NCBI GenBank assembly: GCA_016183935.1
Contig: JACPDR010000007.1
Span: 1-64,000 of the forward strand
Reading direction: 5' to 3'
Origin: Caulobacterales bacterium
GTDB taxonomy: Bacteria > Pseudomonadota > Alphaproteobacteria > Caulobacterales > Caulobacteraceae
Length of the DNA stretch: 64,000 nt
A program made the position numbers and the translations under genes. This document shows, piece after piece, positions 48,792 to 57,129 of this stretch; position 1 is the stretch's first letter, and each line of letters begins with the position of its first letter. The notes beneath the pieces are model-generated. The model searched no databases and was not told the origin of the DNA. It saw only the letters and a program-made list of their open reading frames with translations.

Positions 48792-49284
48792 TGCGGAAAT
48801 AGTAGCCCAGGAAGGTCCCGATCTCGACGCCCACGCCGAGGATCAGGCCGATGACGTTTTCGAAATACAGGCGGCAGCCTTTCGGACTGCCGAAGTCGAG
48901 GTAGGCGACGTTCATTCCGCCGACCAGAGCCGCTTCGAGGATCGTCAGCCGGCCGAAGCCGGTGAAGTCGGCGAAGGTGGGGCAATCGTTGGGACAGCAG
49001 ACGACCGGGCTCCAGTTCTTGACTTCAACCGCAACGGACGCGCCCGCGCCCATGCCGAATCCGATGAAACCGTAGGTCGCGACCTGCCCTGTTTCGACCC
49101 GGCGAATTTCGACGTACTGGGCCGTCAGGGCGATCTTGGCGGGAAACCATTTGAGGAATTTGAAGGCTTTGGCGGCGCGCCCCGAGATATGGGCCGGGTT
49201 ATGCCCGCCAAAGCCGGCGACCAACCGGGCTTCGTAGCAGCAGGAGCCGTCGTTGTGTTTGGTTGAAGGGTCGTCGTGAGACAT
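48784..49284 (-). CDS. Unknown protein with CC/C clusters (166 aa)
   Basis: 166 residues: MSHDDPSTKHNDGSCCYEARLVAGFGG at the start, a basic amphipathic segment (GRAAKAFKFLKWFPAKIAL), a glycine-rich hydrophobic stretch (ATYGFIGFGMGAGASVAVEV), a cysteine group CCPNDCP, and a hydrophobic [18 protein letters not shown]-terminus. The pattern suggests a membrane-inserted or membrane-associated protein. No family recognised. Less GC-rich than flanking genes. The start at 49284 overlaps the stop of a 39-codon ORF (TGATG), with a G-rich ribosome site upstream, so the two are one translational unit. Confidence 0.62.
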   Translation of the reverse strand: MSHDDPSTKHNDGSCCYEARLVAGFGGHNPAHISGRAAKAFKFLKWFPAKIALTAQYVEIRRVETGQVATYGFIGFGMGAGASVAVEVKNWSPVVCCPNDCPTFADFTGFGRLTILEAALVGGMNVAYLDFGSPKGCRLYFENVIGLILGVGVEIGTFLGYYFRIK

Positions 49285-49403
49285 CAGACCACCCCCAAGC
49301 AACGAACAAGGGCGATGAGCGCCGCCCACGCCAGTATTTGAATGAGAACGATGACGGCGACCTCACCGGGGCCGATCGACATCTGGCACTTGTCGCACTC
49401 CAT
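49284..49403 (-). CDS. 39-residue CxxC single-span membrane peptide
   Basis: A 39-codon ORF starting at 49403 with GGAGGG six bases upstream. The product MECDKCQMSIGPGE has a CxxC pair at residues 3 and 6, followed by one transmembrane helix (about 15-35; VAVIVLIQILAWAALIALV) and a short end with a third Cys (RCLGVV). Its stop overlaps the start of the 166-residue gene. The good ribosome-binding site, the translational coupling and a coherent membrane-protein composition argue that it is real. Function unknown. Confidence 0.65.
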   Translation of the reverse strand: MECDKCQMSIGPGEVAVIVLIQILAWAALIALVRCLGVV

Positions 49404-49509
49404 GGCGAACCCTCCAGCCTGTGCATGAGACTAGCACGGCGGTCGGGAAAAGTCATGTTCGCGTAACGCTGGCTTGTGAAACGGGGCGCCGCCGCCGGAT
49501 CGACGAGGT

Positions 49510-50583
49510 CTAAATCGGCTTCACCCGGTTCACATGCCCCATCTTGCGGCCCGGCCGGGCCTCGGCCTTGCCGTAGAGGTGCAGGCGGGCGTCGGGCTCG
49601 GCGGAGAGCGCCGTCCACTGTTCGACCTCGTCGCCCAGCAGATTGGTCATCTCGACGCGGGCGTGCGCCGTGGTCGGGCCAAGCGGCCAGCCGGCGATGG
49701 CGCGGATGTGCTGCTCGAACTGGTCGCAGGCGCAACCGTCCTGGGTCCAGTGGCCGGTGTTGTGGACGCGCGGCGCGATCTCGTTGACCAGCAGCGCGCC
49801 GTTTCCGAGATCGAACAGCTCGACCCCGAGCACGCCGACGTAGTCGAGGCCCTCGAGGATGGCCGTGGCGATTGTGGTCGCGCGCGCTGCGGTCGTCGCG
49901 TCGACTTCAGCCGGCGCGATCGTGGTCTTCAGCACCCCGCCCGCGTGGACGTTCTCGCCCAGCGGATAGACGGCGACGGCGCCGTCGCGGCCCCGCGCCG
50001 CGATCACCGACAGCTCGCGGGTGAAATCGGCCTTCGCTTCCAGGATCGCCGGGCGTTCGCCGATGGCTTGCCAGGCGTCGGCGGCCATCTTCGCCGAACG
50101 CACCCAGACCTGGCCCTTGCCGTCATAGCCCTCGCGCCGGGTCTTCAGCAGAGCCGGCGTTCCCAGCCGTTCCAGACCGGCCAGCAGGTCGTCGAGGTTG
50201 TCGACGGCGACGAAATCGACGGTGGTGGCGCCGACGCCGTTCAGGAAGGTCTTCTCGTCGACCCGGTCCTGCGCCACGGCCAGGGCCTTGGGGCCGGGCG
50301 CGACGAGGGCGCCGCCCTCGGCCAGCGTCGCCACGGAGGCCGCGGGCACGTTCTCGAACTCGAAGGTCACCGCCTGGGCCACCCGGCCCAGCACAGTCAG
50401 GGCGGTGGGATCGTCATAGGCGGCGACGATCTGGCCCTGCGACACCCGGGCCGCCGGGCAGTTCTCCTCCGGATCGAGGATGACCACGTTGAAGCCCAGC
50501 CGGGACGCCGCCTGGCTGAGCATCCGCCCCAGCTGGCCGCCGCCGAGAATGCCGAGGGTCGATCCGGGGGGCAGAACGGCCAC
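49510..50583 (-). CDS. purK: 5-(carboxyamino)imidazole ribonucleotide synthase
   Basis: 357 residues, ATP-grasp enzyme. It starts from a GTG at 50583 directly after the purE stop: AVLPPGSTLGILGGGQLGRMLS, then ATP-grasp segments LLKTRREGYDGKGQ and NEIAPRVHNTGHWT. It converts AIR, ATP and bicarbonate to N5-CAIR in purine synthesis. The order purE-purK and lack of spacing mark a two-gene operon. Confidence 0.96.
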   Translation of the reverse strand: MAVLPPGSTLGILGGGQLGRMLSQAASRLGFNVVILDPEENCPAARVSQGQIVAAYDDPTALTVLGRVAQAVTFEFENVPAASVATLAEGGALVAPGPKALAVAQDRVDEKTFLNGVGATTVDFVAVDNLDDLLAGLERLGTPALLKTRREGYDGKGQVWVRSAKMAADAWQAIGERPAILEAKADFTRELSVIAARGRDGAVAVYPLGENVHAGGVLKTTIAPAEVDATTAARATTIATAILEGLDYVGVLGVELFDLGNGALLVNEIAPRVHNTGHWTQDGCACDQFEQHIRAIAGWPLGPTTAHARVEMTNLLGDEVEQWTALSAEPDARLHLYGKAEARPGRKMGHVNRVKPI

Positions 50584-51075
50584 TCAGTCCTCGACCGTCT
50601 CGTGAACCGCCTCGGTCTGGGCCTCGCGGAAGGCCGTCAGCCGGCCGGCCAGCACGGCGTCCGAGAGGGCGAGAATCTGGGCCGCCAGTATGCCGGCGTT
50701 CTTCGCGCCGGGCTCGCCGATGGCCAGCGTCGCCACCGGCACGCCGCCGGGCATCTGGGCGATCGACAGCAGGCTGTCCATGCCCTTCAGGGCCCTGGAT
50801 TCGACGGGCACCCCCAACACGGGCAGTTCGGTCATCGAGGCCGCCATGCCGGGCAGATGGGCGGCGCCGCCGGCCCCGGCGATGATCACCTTGTAGCCCG
50901 CGGCCCGGGCTCCGGTGGCGAAGTCGAACAGGCGCTGCGGGGTGCGGTGGGCGCTGACCACCCTGGCCTCCCAGGCCACGCCCAGCCGGTCCAAAGCGTC
51001 GGCGGCGTGCTTCATCGTCGGCCAGTCCGAGCGGCTGCCCATGATGATCGCCACTAGAGGCGTCGCGGTCGTCAT
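50584..51075 (-). CDS. purE: 5-(carboxyamino)imidazole ribonucleotide mutase
   Basis: 163 residues with the class I PurE signature: [36 protein letters not shown] and [13 protein letters not shown]. It converts N5-CAIR to CAIR. First gene of purEK, starting with ATG at 51075. The C-terminal 25 residues are an acidic extension ([13 protein letters not shown]). Confidence 0.97.
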   Translation of the reverse strand: MTTATPLVAIIMGSRSDWPTMKHAADALDRLGVAWEARVVSAHRTPQRLFDFATGARAAGYKVIIAGAGGAAHLPGMAASMTELPVLGVPVESRALKGMDSLLSIAQMPGGVPVATLAIGEPGAKNAGILAAQILALSDAVLAGRLTAFREAQTEAVHETVED

Positions 51076-51200
51076 GAGTCGTGGCCCTTTCCGACGAAAG
51101 CGGCGCGATACAGGACTCGCGTTGCGCCCGCAACCGACGGCGTTAGGCTGAACGCAGGTCGGCGCCCGGTGAGTCGCCGGCCGGGGGAGCCTATTCGACC

Positions 51201-51758
51201 GTGACCGACGTCATCGATCCCATCGCCGAGATCGAGCGCCTGCGCGCCGAGGTCGAGGCCCTGCGCCGCCGCGCCGAGGCGGCCGAGGCGGCGGCCGACC
51301 ACGATGTACTCACGCCCGCCCTGAACCGCCGCGGCTTCATCGCCGCCATGAAGAGCGCCATGGCCTTCTGCCAGCGCCACGACGTTCCCGCGGTGCTGCT
51401 TTACCTCGACCTCGACGGCTTCAAGGGCGTCAACGACAGGCTCGGCCACGCCGCCGGCGACGCGGCCCTGATCCACGTGGCCGAGATGATGCGGTCCAAT
51501 CTGCGCGAGTCCGACGCCGTCGGGCGGCTCGGCGGCGACGAGTTCGGCCTGCTGATGCTCAGCGCCGGTCTCGAGGAGGGCCGCGAAAAGGCCCGCCGGC
51601 TGGCCGAGACGCTGGAGAAGGTCCCGTTCGAATGGGAGGGCCGGTCGGCGGGTCTGGGCGGTTCGTTCGGCGTCCGCGCTCTCGCCGGTCACACCGATCC
51701 CGAGGTCTGGCTCGCCGAGGCCGACGCCGCCATGTGGGTTCGCAAGAAGAGCCGCTGA
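51201..51758 (+). CDS. Small diguanylate cyclase (GGDEF)
   Basis: 185 residues, no membrane segment. A short coiled coil (about 6-33) leads into a GGDEF domain with the intact active site GGDEF at 111-115, the substrate loop [13 protein letters not shown], and an inhibitory I-site RxxD (102-105) five residues upstream. It should make c-di-GMP and be product-inhibited. The start is a GTG at 51201 with GGGGGAG about eleven bases upstream. It is divergent from purE, and converges with a YdcH gene two bases away. Confidence 0.88.
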   Translation: MTDVIDPIAEIERLRAEVEALRRRAEAAEAAADHDVLTPALNRRGFIAAMKSAMAFCQRHDVPAVLLYLDLDGFKGVNDRLGHAAGDAALIHVAEMMRSNLRESDAVGRLGGDEFGLLMLSAGLEEGREKARRLAETLEKVPFEWEGRSAGLGGSFGVRALAGHTDPEVWLAEADAAMWVRKKSR

Positions 51759-51760
51759 CC

Positions 51761-51988
51761 TCAGGCGATGATGTCGGGCAGGACGATGGCCTCGATCTTC
51801 ACGATCTCGTCGCGCAGGGTGAGCTTCTTCCGCTTCAGCCGCGCGACCATCAGCTGGTCCGGTTGCGGCAACCGCAGCAGCGCCTCGATCGAGGCGTCGA
51901 GGTCGGAGTGTTCGAGGCGCAGCTCTCTGAGCCGGGCGTGAAGCGCCTTTTCTTCCTCGCTTAGAAACGGATCGTCGTCATTCATCAT
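51761..51988 (-). CDS. YdcH/DUF465 family protein, paralogue 1
   Basis: 75 residues: SEEEKALHARLRELRLEHSDLDASIEALL and LKRKKLTLRDEIVKIE, the heptad-like helical hairpin of YdcH (DUF465) proteins. The core HxDLDxxI...LKrxKLxLkDei is intact. Small cytosolic family without firm function. A second YdcH lies at 53230-53403. Two adjacent ATGs at 51988 and 51985 are possible starts. Confidence 0.85.
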   Translation of the reverse strand: MMNDDDPFLSEEEKALHARLRELRLEHSDLDASIEALLRLPQPDQLMVARLKRKKLTLRDEIVKIEAIVLPDIIA

Positions 51989-52023
51989 AGGGCCCCGAAC
52001 GCGGGCTTATAGCGCGCGCCGGC

Positions 52024-52491
52024 TCACGCCGGAAGCCGTTCGGCCAGCTCGACCAGGCCCGCCCGCGGCGTCATTGGCGACCAGCGCCGCGCGACCGCGA
52101 CCAGCGCTTCCAGCACCGGGGCCGGCGCGGCGCCGGGCGGCGGCGAAAGCGCCTCGAGCGCGGCCAGCAGACGGCGCTCCGCCTCCAGTTCGACGGCCTT
52201 GACCTGGGTCCGCACCGCTTCCCGGTCGGCGTTCTCCAGATCCGGATTGGGGCCCTTCAGCGTGCGACGCACGGCGCGCAGCGGCGCGATGGCCGCGTCC
52301 TGCCAGGCCCGGGCGATGTCGCAGCCGGCTTCCAGCGTGTCGGCGTCCGGGGTCCGCCCGGTGCGCGCGGCCCACGCCGCCCACAGCAGCAGGGGCGCGT
52401 TCTGTCCGGCCGCATCCTGCAGATGCAGGCAGGCGTCGCTCACGCCTTCGGCCGCATAGGCCCGCACGGCCCAGTCCCACAGGTCGCTCAT
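52024..52491 (-). CDS. TIGR02444 family protein
   Basis: 155 residues, helical: SDLWDWAVRAYAAEGVSDACLHLQDAAGQNAPLLLWAAW at the start is the family hallmark of TIGR02444 proteins, and WQDAAIAPLRAVRRTLKG follows. Function unknown. Its ATG overlaps the ubiX stop (ATGA), so it is made with UbiX. Confidence 0.8.
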   Translation of the reverse strand: MSDLWDWAVRAYAAEGVSDACLHLQDAAGQNAPLLLWAAWAARTGRTPDADTLEAGCDIARAWQDAAIAPLRAVRRTLKGPNPDLENADREAVRTQVKAVELEAERRLLAALEALSPPPGAAPAPVLEALVAVARRWSPMTPRAGLVELAERLPA

Positions 52492-53114
52492 TCGGTGGTC
52501 ACGCCTTTCAGCCCCGCCCAGCGGCGCACGCTCGACCATTCGAGGCCGAACAGGTCCAGCGCCCGCCCGACCGACTGGTCGACCATCTCCTCGATCGAGG
52601 CCGGTTTCGCGTAGAGGGCGGGCAGGGGCGGGGCGATGATCGCGCCCATCTCCGTCAGCGCGGTCATGGTGCGCAGATGGCCCAGGTGCAGCGGCGTCTC
52701 GCGCACCATCAGCACCAGCGGCCGCCGCTCCTTCAGGACGACGTCGGCGGCCCGGGTCAGCAGGGTCGAGGTCACGCCGGTGGCGATCTCGCTCATGGTC
52801 CGAACCGAGCAGGGCGCGACGATCATGCCCATGGTCCGGAACGAGCCCGAGGCGATCGAAGCGCCGACGTCGTTCAGCCGGTGCGTCACGTCGGCGCGGC
52901 CCATCAGGTCGTCGGCCGACAGATCGGTCTCCTGCGACAGGGTCAGCAGGGCGGCGCGGGTAACGACGAGGTGGCTCTCGACCCCCAGCTCGCGTAGCGC
53001 GTCCAACGTCCGGACGCCGTAAGCCACGCCGGACGCACCGGAAATTCCGACGACGAGGCGTTGGGGGTTCGAGGGGGGCGGGGTCCGCGCCGCTCCGTGC
53101 ACATCTTCGGCCAA
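52488..53114 (-). CDS. ubiX: UbiX family flavin prenyltransferase
   Basis: 208 residues. LVVGISGASGVAYGVRTLDAL is the FMN/phosphate-binding start; APCSVRTMSEIATGVTSTLLTRAADV and ERRPLVLMVRETPLHLGHLRTM are the prenyl-FMN synthase signatures. It makes the prenylated flavin cofactor needed by UbiD in ubiquinone synthesis. The TTG at 53114 has GGAG six bases upstream. The COQ9 gene is 4.5 kb away. Confidence 0.92.
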   Translation of the reverse strand: MAEDVHGAARTPPPSNPQRLVVGISGASGVAYGVRTLDALRELGVESHLVVTRAALLTLSQETDLSADDLMGRADVTHRLNDVGASIASGSFRTMGMIVAPCSVRTMSEIATGVTSTLLTRAADVVLKERRPLVLMVRETPLHLGHLRTMTALTEMGAIIAPPLPALYAKPASIEEMVDQSVGRALDLFGLEWSSVRRWAGLKGVTTE

Positions 53115-53229
53115 TTGGGGCTCCAGGGTGGTCCGTGTCCGGACGCCGGCGGGTCACCGGAATGTGATTCTACAGCCGGTCCAGCCGGGCGCTCAATCTA
53201 GTGGTCCCTTAGACATGGAGGCGCAAGCC

Positions 53230-53403
53230 ATGACCATCGAAGCTCGTATCCGCGAACTGGGAAACCGTCACCGCAATCTGGATGAAACCATCCAGCGCGA
53301 AATGACCCACCCGGCGGCGGACTCGCTTCGCGTCAGGGAGCTCAAGCAACAGAAGCTCCGGCTCAAGGAACAGATCACCAGCCTGGAGGCCCGAGCGCAT
53401 TAG
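53230..53403 (+). CDS. YdcH/DUF465 family protein, paralogue 2
   Basis: 57 residues, TIEARIRELGNRHRNLDETIQREM and LKQQKLRLKEQITSLE: the YdcH helical hairpin. GGAGG eight bases before the ATG at 53230 decides against the ATG fifteen bases upstream, which itself contributes to the ribosome site. It is shorter than the 51761 paralogue. A strong terminator follows. Confidence 0.88.
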   Translation: MTIEARIRELGNRHRNLDETIQREMTHPAADSLRVRELKQQKLRLKEQITSLEARAH

Positions 53404-53427
53404 CGAAGGCCTCCCGCACAAGGAAAG

Positions 53428-53456
53428 ACGGCCCCGGAGCGATCCGGGGCCGTTTT
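53428..53456. terminator. Terminator between YdcH and TrcR genes
   Basis: An 11-bp perfect stem (53428-53438 with 53443-53453) with GCGA loop, then TTTTCATTTT on the plus strand. It serves the YdcH gene and may also stop the convergent TrcR transcript. Confidence 0.9.
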
Positions 53457-53461
53457 CATTT

Positions 53462-54130
53462 TCAGTCCTTCTTGCCGAAGACCGACTCCGCGGTCGGCTC
53501 GGCGCCGCGGCGCTCGCGGGCTTCCGGCACGAATTCCGGTTCGGCGGGCTCGGCGGCGTCGGCGGGCTGCAGGGTGGCGCCGCCCTTCTTGGCGTCGTCC
53601 TTCGCCTTCTTGTCGGCGGCCTTCTTGACCAGTTCGTCCAGCGCCAGCTGGCCGACCAGGCCCAGCGTCACCGGATCGACCGGCTTGATGTTGGCGCTGT
53701 TCCAATGGGTGCGGTTGCGCACGCTCTCGATGGTGGACTTGGTGGTGCCCAGCAGCTTGGCGATCTGGGCGTCGGTCACCTCGGGGTGGTTGCGCACGAA
53801 CCAGGCGATGGCGTCCGGGCGGTCCTGACGGCGCGACACCGGCGTGTATTTCGGGGCCGGCTTGTGGCTCTTCAGCAGTTCGGCGTGGCGGCTGACCACG
53901 GCCTGCATGCGGTAGCTGGAATCGTTCTGGGCCTTGTCCAGTTCCTCGCGGGTCAGCTGGCCGTTGACCAGCGGATCGGCGCCGCGGATGTCGCGGGCCA
54001 CGTCGCCGTCGGCGATGCCGCGCACTTCCAGCGGGTGCAGGCCGCAGAAATCGGCGATCTGCTCGAAGGTCAGGGAGGTGTTGTCGACCAGCCAGACCGC
54101 GGTGGCCTTGGGCATCAGAATGTCGGTCAT
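53462..54130 (-). CDS. trcR: Cell-cycle transcriptional regulator TrcR (DUF1013)
   Basis: 222 residues. LMPKATAVWLVDNTSLTFEQIADFCGLHPLEVRGIADG and DAIAWFVRNHPEVTDAQIAKLLGTTKSTIESVRNRTHWN are the DUF1013 hallmarks, two HTH-like segments. The C-terminal 50 residues are a low-complexity charged/proline tail. The family is near-universal in alphaproteobacteria and has been linked to cell-cycle transcription. It is divergent from the crystallin-like gene. Confidence 0.9.
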   Translation of the reverse strand: MTDILMPKATAVWLVDNTSLTFEQIADFCGLHPLEVRGIADGDVARDIRGADPLVNGQLTREELDKAQNDSSYRMQAVVSRHAELLKSHKPAPKYTPVSRRQDRPDAIAWFVRNHPEVTDAQIAKLLGTTKSTIESVRNRTHWNSANIKPVDPVTLGLVGQLALDELVKKAADKKAKDDAKKGGATLQPADAAEPAEPEFVPEARERRGAEPTAESVFGKKD

Positions 54131-54345
54131 GGGCGTCTTCTGCTTCTTGGTTGGACCCGCCGCGGCAGGTTCCGGATACGACGGCGCCCGACCTTTCGGC
54201 CGGGCGCGGAAGTCACCGATATAGGCTTATTCGCGACAAAAGAAAACGAAAGCCGACATCACCATACAGCCAAGGTTCATCCGGGCTGCTGAACAGTGGC
54301 CCCGCAGGCGCGTTGTGCGTCCATGAAACCCGATGGGAGGGACCC

Positions 54346-55182
54346 ATGCTGATCGAAACACTCGCCGCCATGGCCATGATGTCCGGCGCCGCCACCCAGG
54401 ACCTCGGGGTGCGTGTGGCGCCACGAGGCGACTATCGCGACAGCTGCAGCGGCGAATACGTCAACCGCGGCCGGCTGTACGCCGACTGCCGCGACGACCG
54501 GAACCGGATTCGCGGCACCTCGATCGAACTGAACCGCTGCTCGGACTACGAGATCCGCAACCGCGACGGCTTGCTGGTCTGCGGCCCCCATCGCGGTCAG
54601 TACGAGGATTGGTCCGGCGGAGACGACTGGAACCCGGGCGGTCCTGGGCCGGGACGCGGCGAGATCGTGGTCTATCGGGACGACGGTTTCCGCGGGCGGT
54701 CCGAGTCGTTCCGGGGCGCCATGCCCGACCTTCGTAGCTCGGGCATGGAAAACGCCATCAGCTCCATGCGGATGCGGGGAGACTGGATCGCGTGCACCGA
54801 GGCCAACTTCCGCGGCGAGTGCCAGACCTTCTCTGGTGACGTCAGCAGCCTGCGGGCGGCGGGCATGAACGACCGCATATCGTCCCTGCGGCCGGGTCGC
54901 TACGGCGGTGGCGGTGGCGGCGGCTGGGGGAACACGTCGATCACCGTCTACGCCGACGCCATGTATCGCGGCGAATCCGAGAGCTTCAGCCGCGAAATCC
55001 CCAACATGCGCAACAGCGGCCTGAACGACCGCATCAGCTCGATCCAAGTCCGCGGTCCGTGGCAGGTCTGCACGGACGCCTACTTCCGCGGCCAGTGCCA
55101 GACCATCAACGAGGACGTCTGGAACCTGGAGCAGTGGCGGATGAACGACCGCATCTCGTCGATGCGCCCGCTCGCCCGCTAG
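54346..55182 (+). CDS. Cyanovirin-N-like plus double beta/gamma-crystallin protein
   Basis: 278 residues. A short export signal (MLIETLAAMAMMSGAA) leads into a ~60-residue CVNH-like domain with Cys34, Cys48, Cys65 and Cys79 (DSCSGEY, LYADCRDD, IELNRCSDYEI, GLLVCG). A Gly/Pro linker then joins two beta/gamma-crystallin domains (about 105-185 and 198-275). Each crystallin unit contributes two [D/E/N]-[N/D]-x-x-S-S motifs: 135-140, 175-180, 227-232 and 267-272, the Ca2+-binding pattern. GGGAGGG precedes the ATG at 54346. Probably a secreted, calcium-stabilised sugar-binding protein; both the sugar and the role are inferred from the folds. Confidence 0.82.
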   Translation: MLIETLAAMAMMSGAATQDLGVRVAPRGDYRDSCSGEYVNRGRLYADCRDDRNRIRGTSIELNRCSDYEIRNRDGLLVCGPHRGQYEDWSGGDDWNPGGPGPGRGEIVVYRDDGFRGRSESFRGAMPDLRSSGMENAISSMRMRGDWIACTEANFRGECQTFSGDVSSLRAAGMNDRISSLRPGRYGGGGGGGWGNTSITVYADAMYRGESESFSREIPNMRNSGLNDRISSIQVRGPWQVCTDAYFRGQCQTINEDVWNLEQWRMNDRISSMRPLAR

Positions 55183-56150
55183 GTCGTCAGGACGATCTTG
55201 CCGACGTGGCCGCCCGCCTCGAGCCTGAGGTGGGCGGCTGACGCCTGTTCCAGCGGGAAGGTCGCCTCGACCGGTGGCCGGACCAGCCCCGCCGCCACCC
55301 ACGGCCAGGCGGTCGCCTCGACGGCTGCGATCAGCCGCGCCTTCTCGTCGGCGGGGCGGCTCCGCAGGGTCGAGCCGGTCAGGACGATCCGCTTCATCAT
55401 CAACCGGGCCAGATCGACCTCGGCCAGTGAACCGGACAGGGTGGCGATGACCACCCATCGGCCGAAGGGCTTCAGCACGGCCTGATGCAGAGCGGCGTAG
55501 TCGGCGCCGACCATGTCCAGCACCACGTCGACGCCGCCGAACGCCTTGATCGCGCCCTCCAGATCGTCGGAGCGGGCGTCGAGGCTGAGGTCGGCGCCGA
55601 GCGCCCGCGCCGCTTCGGCCTTGTCGACGCCGCGCGAGGTGGCGACGACCCGGGCGCCGGCCGCCCGGGCCATCTGGATGGCGGTGACGCCGATGCCGCT
55701 GGTCGCGCCGTGGATCAGCAGGGTTTCGCCCGCCTTCAGCGCGCCGGACTCGAAAACGTTGGCGAAAACGGTGCAGACGGTCTCGGGCAGGGCGGCGGCC
55801 TGGATCAGGTCGAGACCGGCCGGGACGGGCAGGGCGTGGCGGGCGTCGACCACGGCGTACTCCGCATAGCCGCCGCCGCCCAGCAGGGCGCAGACCTGGT
55901 CGCCCGGGCTCCAGCGGCTGACGCCGTCGCCGATCTGGTCCACCTCGCCAGCGACTTCCAGGCCCAGGATGTCGGAGGCGCCGGGCGGAGCCGGGTATCG
56001 ACCAAGACGCTGCGCGATGTCCGGCCGATTCACGCCGGCGGCGCGAACGCGGATGCGAATCTGGCCGGGACCGGCGACCGGATCGGGACGTTCCGTCGGC
56101 GTCAGGGCCTCGGCGGAACCCGTTCCGCCGGAGATTTCAACAACCCGCAT
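55179..56150 (-). CDS. NAD(P)H-quinone oxidoreductase (PIG3/zeta-crystallin family)
   Basis: 323 residues of the zinc-free MDR superfamily: AGVNRPDIAQRLGRYPAPPGASDILGLEVAGEV, the NADPH loop ATSGIGVTAIQMARAAGARVVATSRG, and the C-terminal VLTGSTLRSRPADEKARLI typical of PIG3-like quinone reductases. It reduces quinones by NADPH in the cytosol. It converges on the crystallin-like gene by four bases and diverges from DUF1192. Confidence 0.9.
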   Translation of the reverse strand: MRVVEISGGTGSAEALTPTERPDPVAGPGQIRIRVRAAGVNRPDIAQRLGRYPAPPGASDILGLEVAGEVDQIGDGVSRWSPGDQVCALLGGGGYAEYAVVDARHALPVPAGLDLIQAAALPETVCTVFANVFESGALKAGETLLIHGATSGIGVTAIQMARAAGARVVATSRGVDKAEAARALGADLSLDARSDDLEGAIKAFGGVDVVLDMVGADYAALHQAVLKPFGRWVVIATLSGSLAEVDLARLMMKRIVLTGSTLRSRPADEKARLIAAVEATAWPWVAAGLVRPPVEATFPLEQASAAHLRLEAGGHVGKIVLTT

Positions 56151-56231
56151 CCGCTTCCCGTTCTTGCAATCGTCCGTATCCGGGCGTTCAGATAGGCGCT
56201 TGCCTGTCGCTTGGCCAAGAAGGAGGCGGTG

Positions 56232-56435
56232 ATGTTCGAGGATCTGGAGCCCCGTCCGGCGCGGGGAGCGCCCCTGATCGCCCTGACGCGCGAGGACCTG
56301 GACGGCTATTCGGTCGAGGACCTCAAGCAGCGCATCGCTGGGCTGGAGGCGGAGATCGCCCGTTCAAAGGCCGCTATCGAAGGCAAGTCGTCCCAGCGCG
56401 ACGCCGCCGACGCCATGTTCAACTTCCGCTCCTGA
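56232..56435 (+). CDS. DUF1192 family protein
   Basis: 67 residues with EDLDGYSVEDLKQRIAGLEAEIARSKAAI, the DUF1192 helical core, followed by a conserved-looking AADAMF tail. AGGAGG lies before the ATG at 56232. Small alphaproteobacterial family, usually next to rcdA and rpmE as here. Function unknown. Confidence 0.88.
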   Translation: MFEDLEPRPARGAPLIALTREDLDGYSVEDLKQRIAGLEAEIARSKAAIEGKSSQRDAADAMFNFRS

Positions 56436-56517
56436 ATCAGTCTGTTGGCATGGCCGTTGCAGACGCCCTGAACACCGCGCGAAACCGTGCCGGCCGTGAT
56501 ACGGATGCGCCTGCCAC

Positions 56518-57051
56518 ATGAGTCTGACCGAGTTGATGCCCAGCGACGACCCCATCCCCTCGCCCGCCGGACGCAGCCGCGCGGCCGTGGTCGACGATTT
56601 CGCCCGGTCGGAGCTGTTCGACCGGACCTTCCGCGAAGGCATGGAGCTGGTCGAGGAGACCGCCGCCTATCTCGACGGGGACGGCCGGCGGGAATCCAAA
56701 CTGCTGTCCCGGGCCACGGCCCTGGCCTACGCCGGCGAAAGCATGAAGCTGACCACCAGGCTGATGCAGATCGCCTCCTGGCTGCTGGTCCAGCGCGCGG
56801 TGCGCGAGGGCGATATGACGGCGACGACGGCGTGCGAGCCCCGCTATCGCCTCGCCGAGCGCAGGATCGAGACCGAGCCGACCCATCCCGAACTGCCCAT
56901 CGCCCTGATCGAATACGTGGTGCGGGCCGAGAAGCTCTATGACCGCGTGCTGCACCTCGACCGGCGCATGTACCAGGATGCGCCGGAGCAAGAGGCGGTC
57001 AATCCGGTGCAGAGCCAGCTGGACCGGCTGACGGCGGCGTTCCGGACCTAG
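56518..57051 (+). CDS. rcdA: RcdA-type protein (DUF1465), CtrA degradation adaptor
   Basis: 177 residues, helical bundle: FARSELFDRTFREGMELVEETAAYLDG, ESMKLTTRLMQIASWLLVQRAVREGDM and RAEKLYDRVLHLDRRMYQ are the DUF1465/RcdA hallmarks. In Caulobacter RcdA is a polar adaptor that, with CpdR and PopA, delivers CtrA to ClpXP at the G1-S transition. The C-terminus (QSQLDRLTAAFRT) is the flexible tail region. DUF1192 lies 82 bp upstream on the same strand. Confidence 0.85.
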   Translation: MSLTELMPSDDPIPSPAGRSRAAVVDDFARSELFDRTFREGMELVEETAAYLDGDGRRESKLLSRATALAYAGESMKLTTRLMQIASWLLVQRAVREGDMTATTACEPRYRLAERRIETEPTHPELPIALIEYVVRAEKLYDRVLHLDRRMYQDAPEQEAVNPVQSQLDRLTAAFRT

Positions 57052-57129
57052 AGAGCCCGGCGAATGGCTTTCCGCCAGCCTCCATTCACCCGGGCACACG
57101 CCAACGGCATCCAGGGGTGACCTGCGTCC

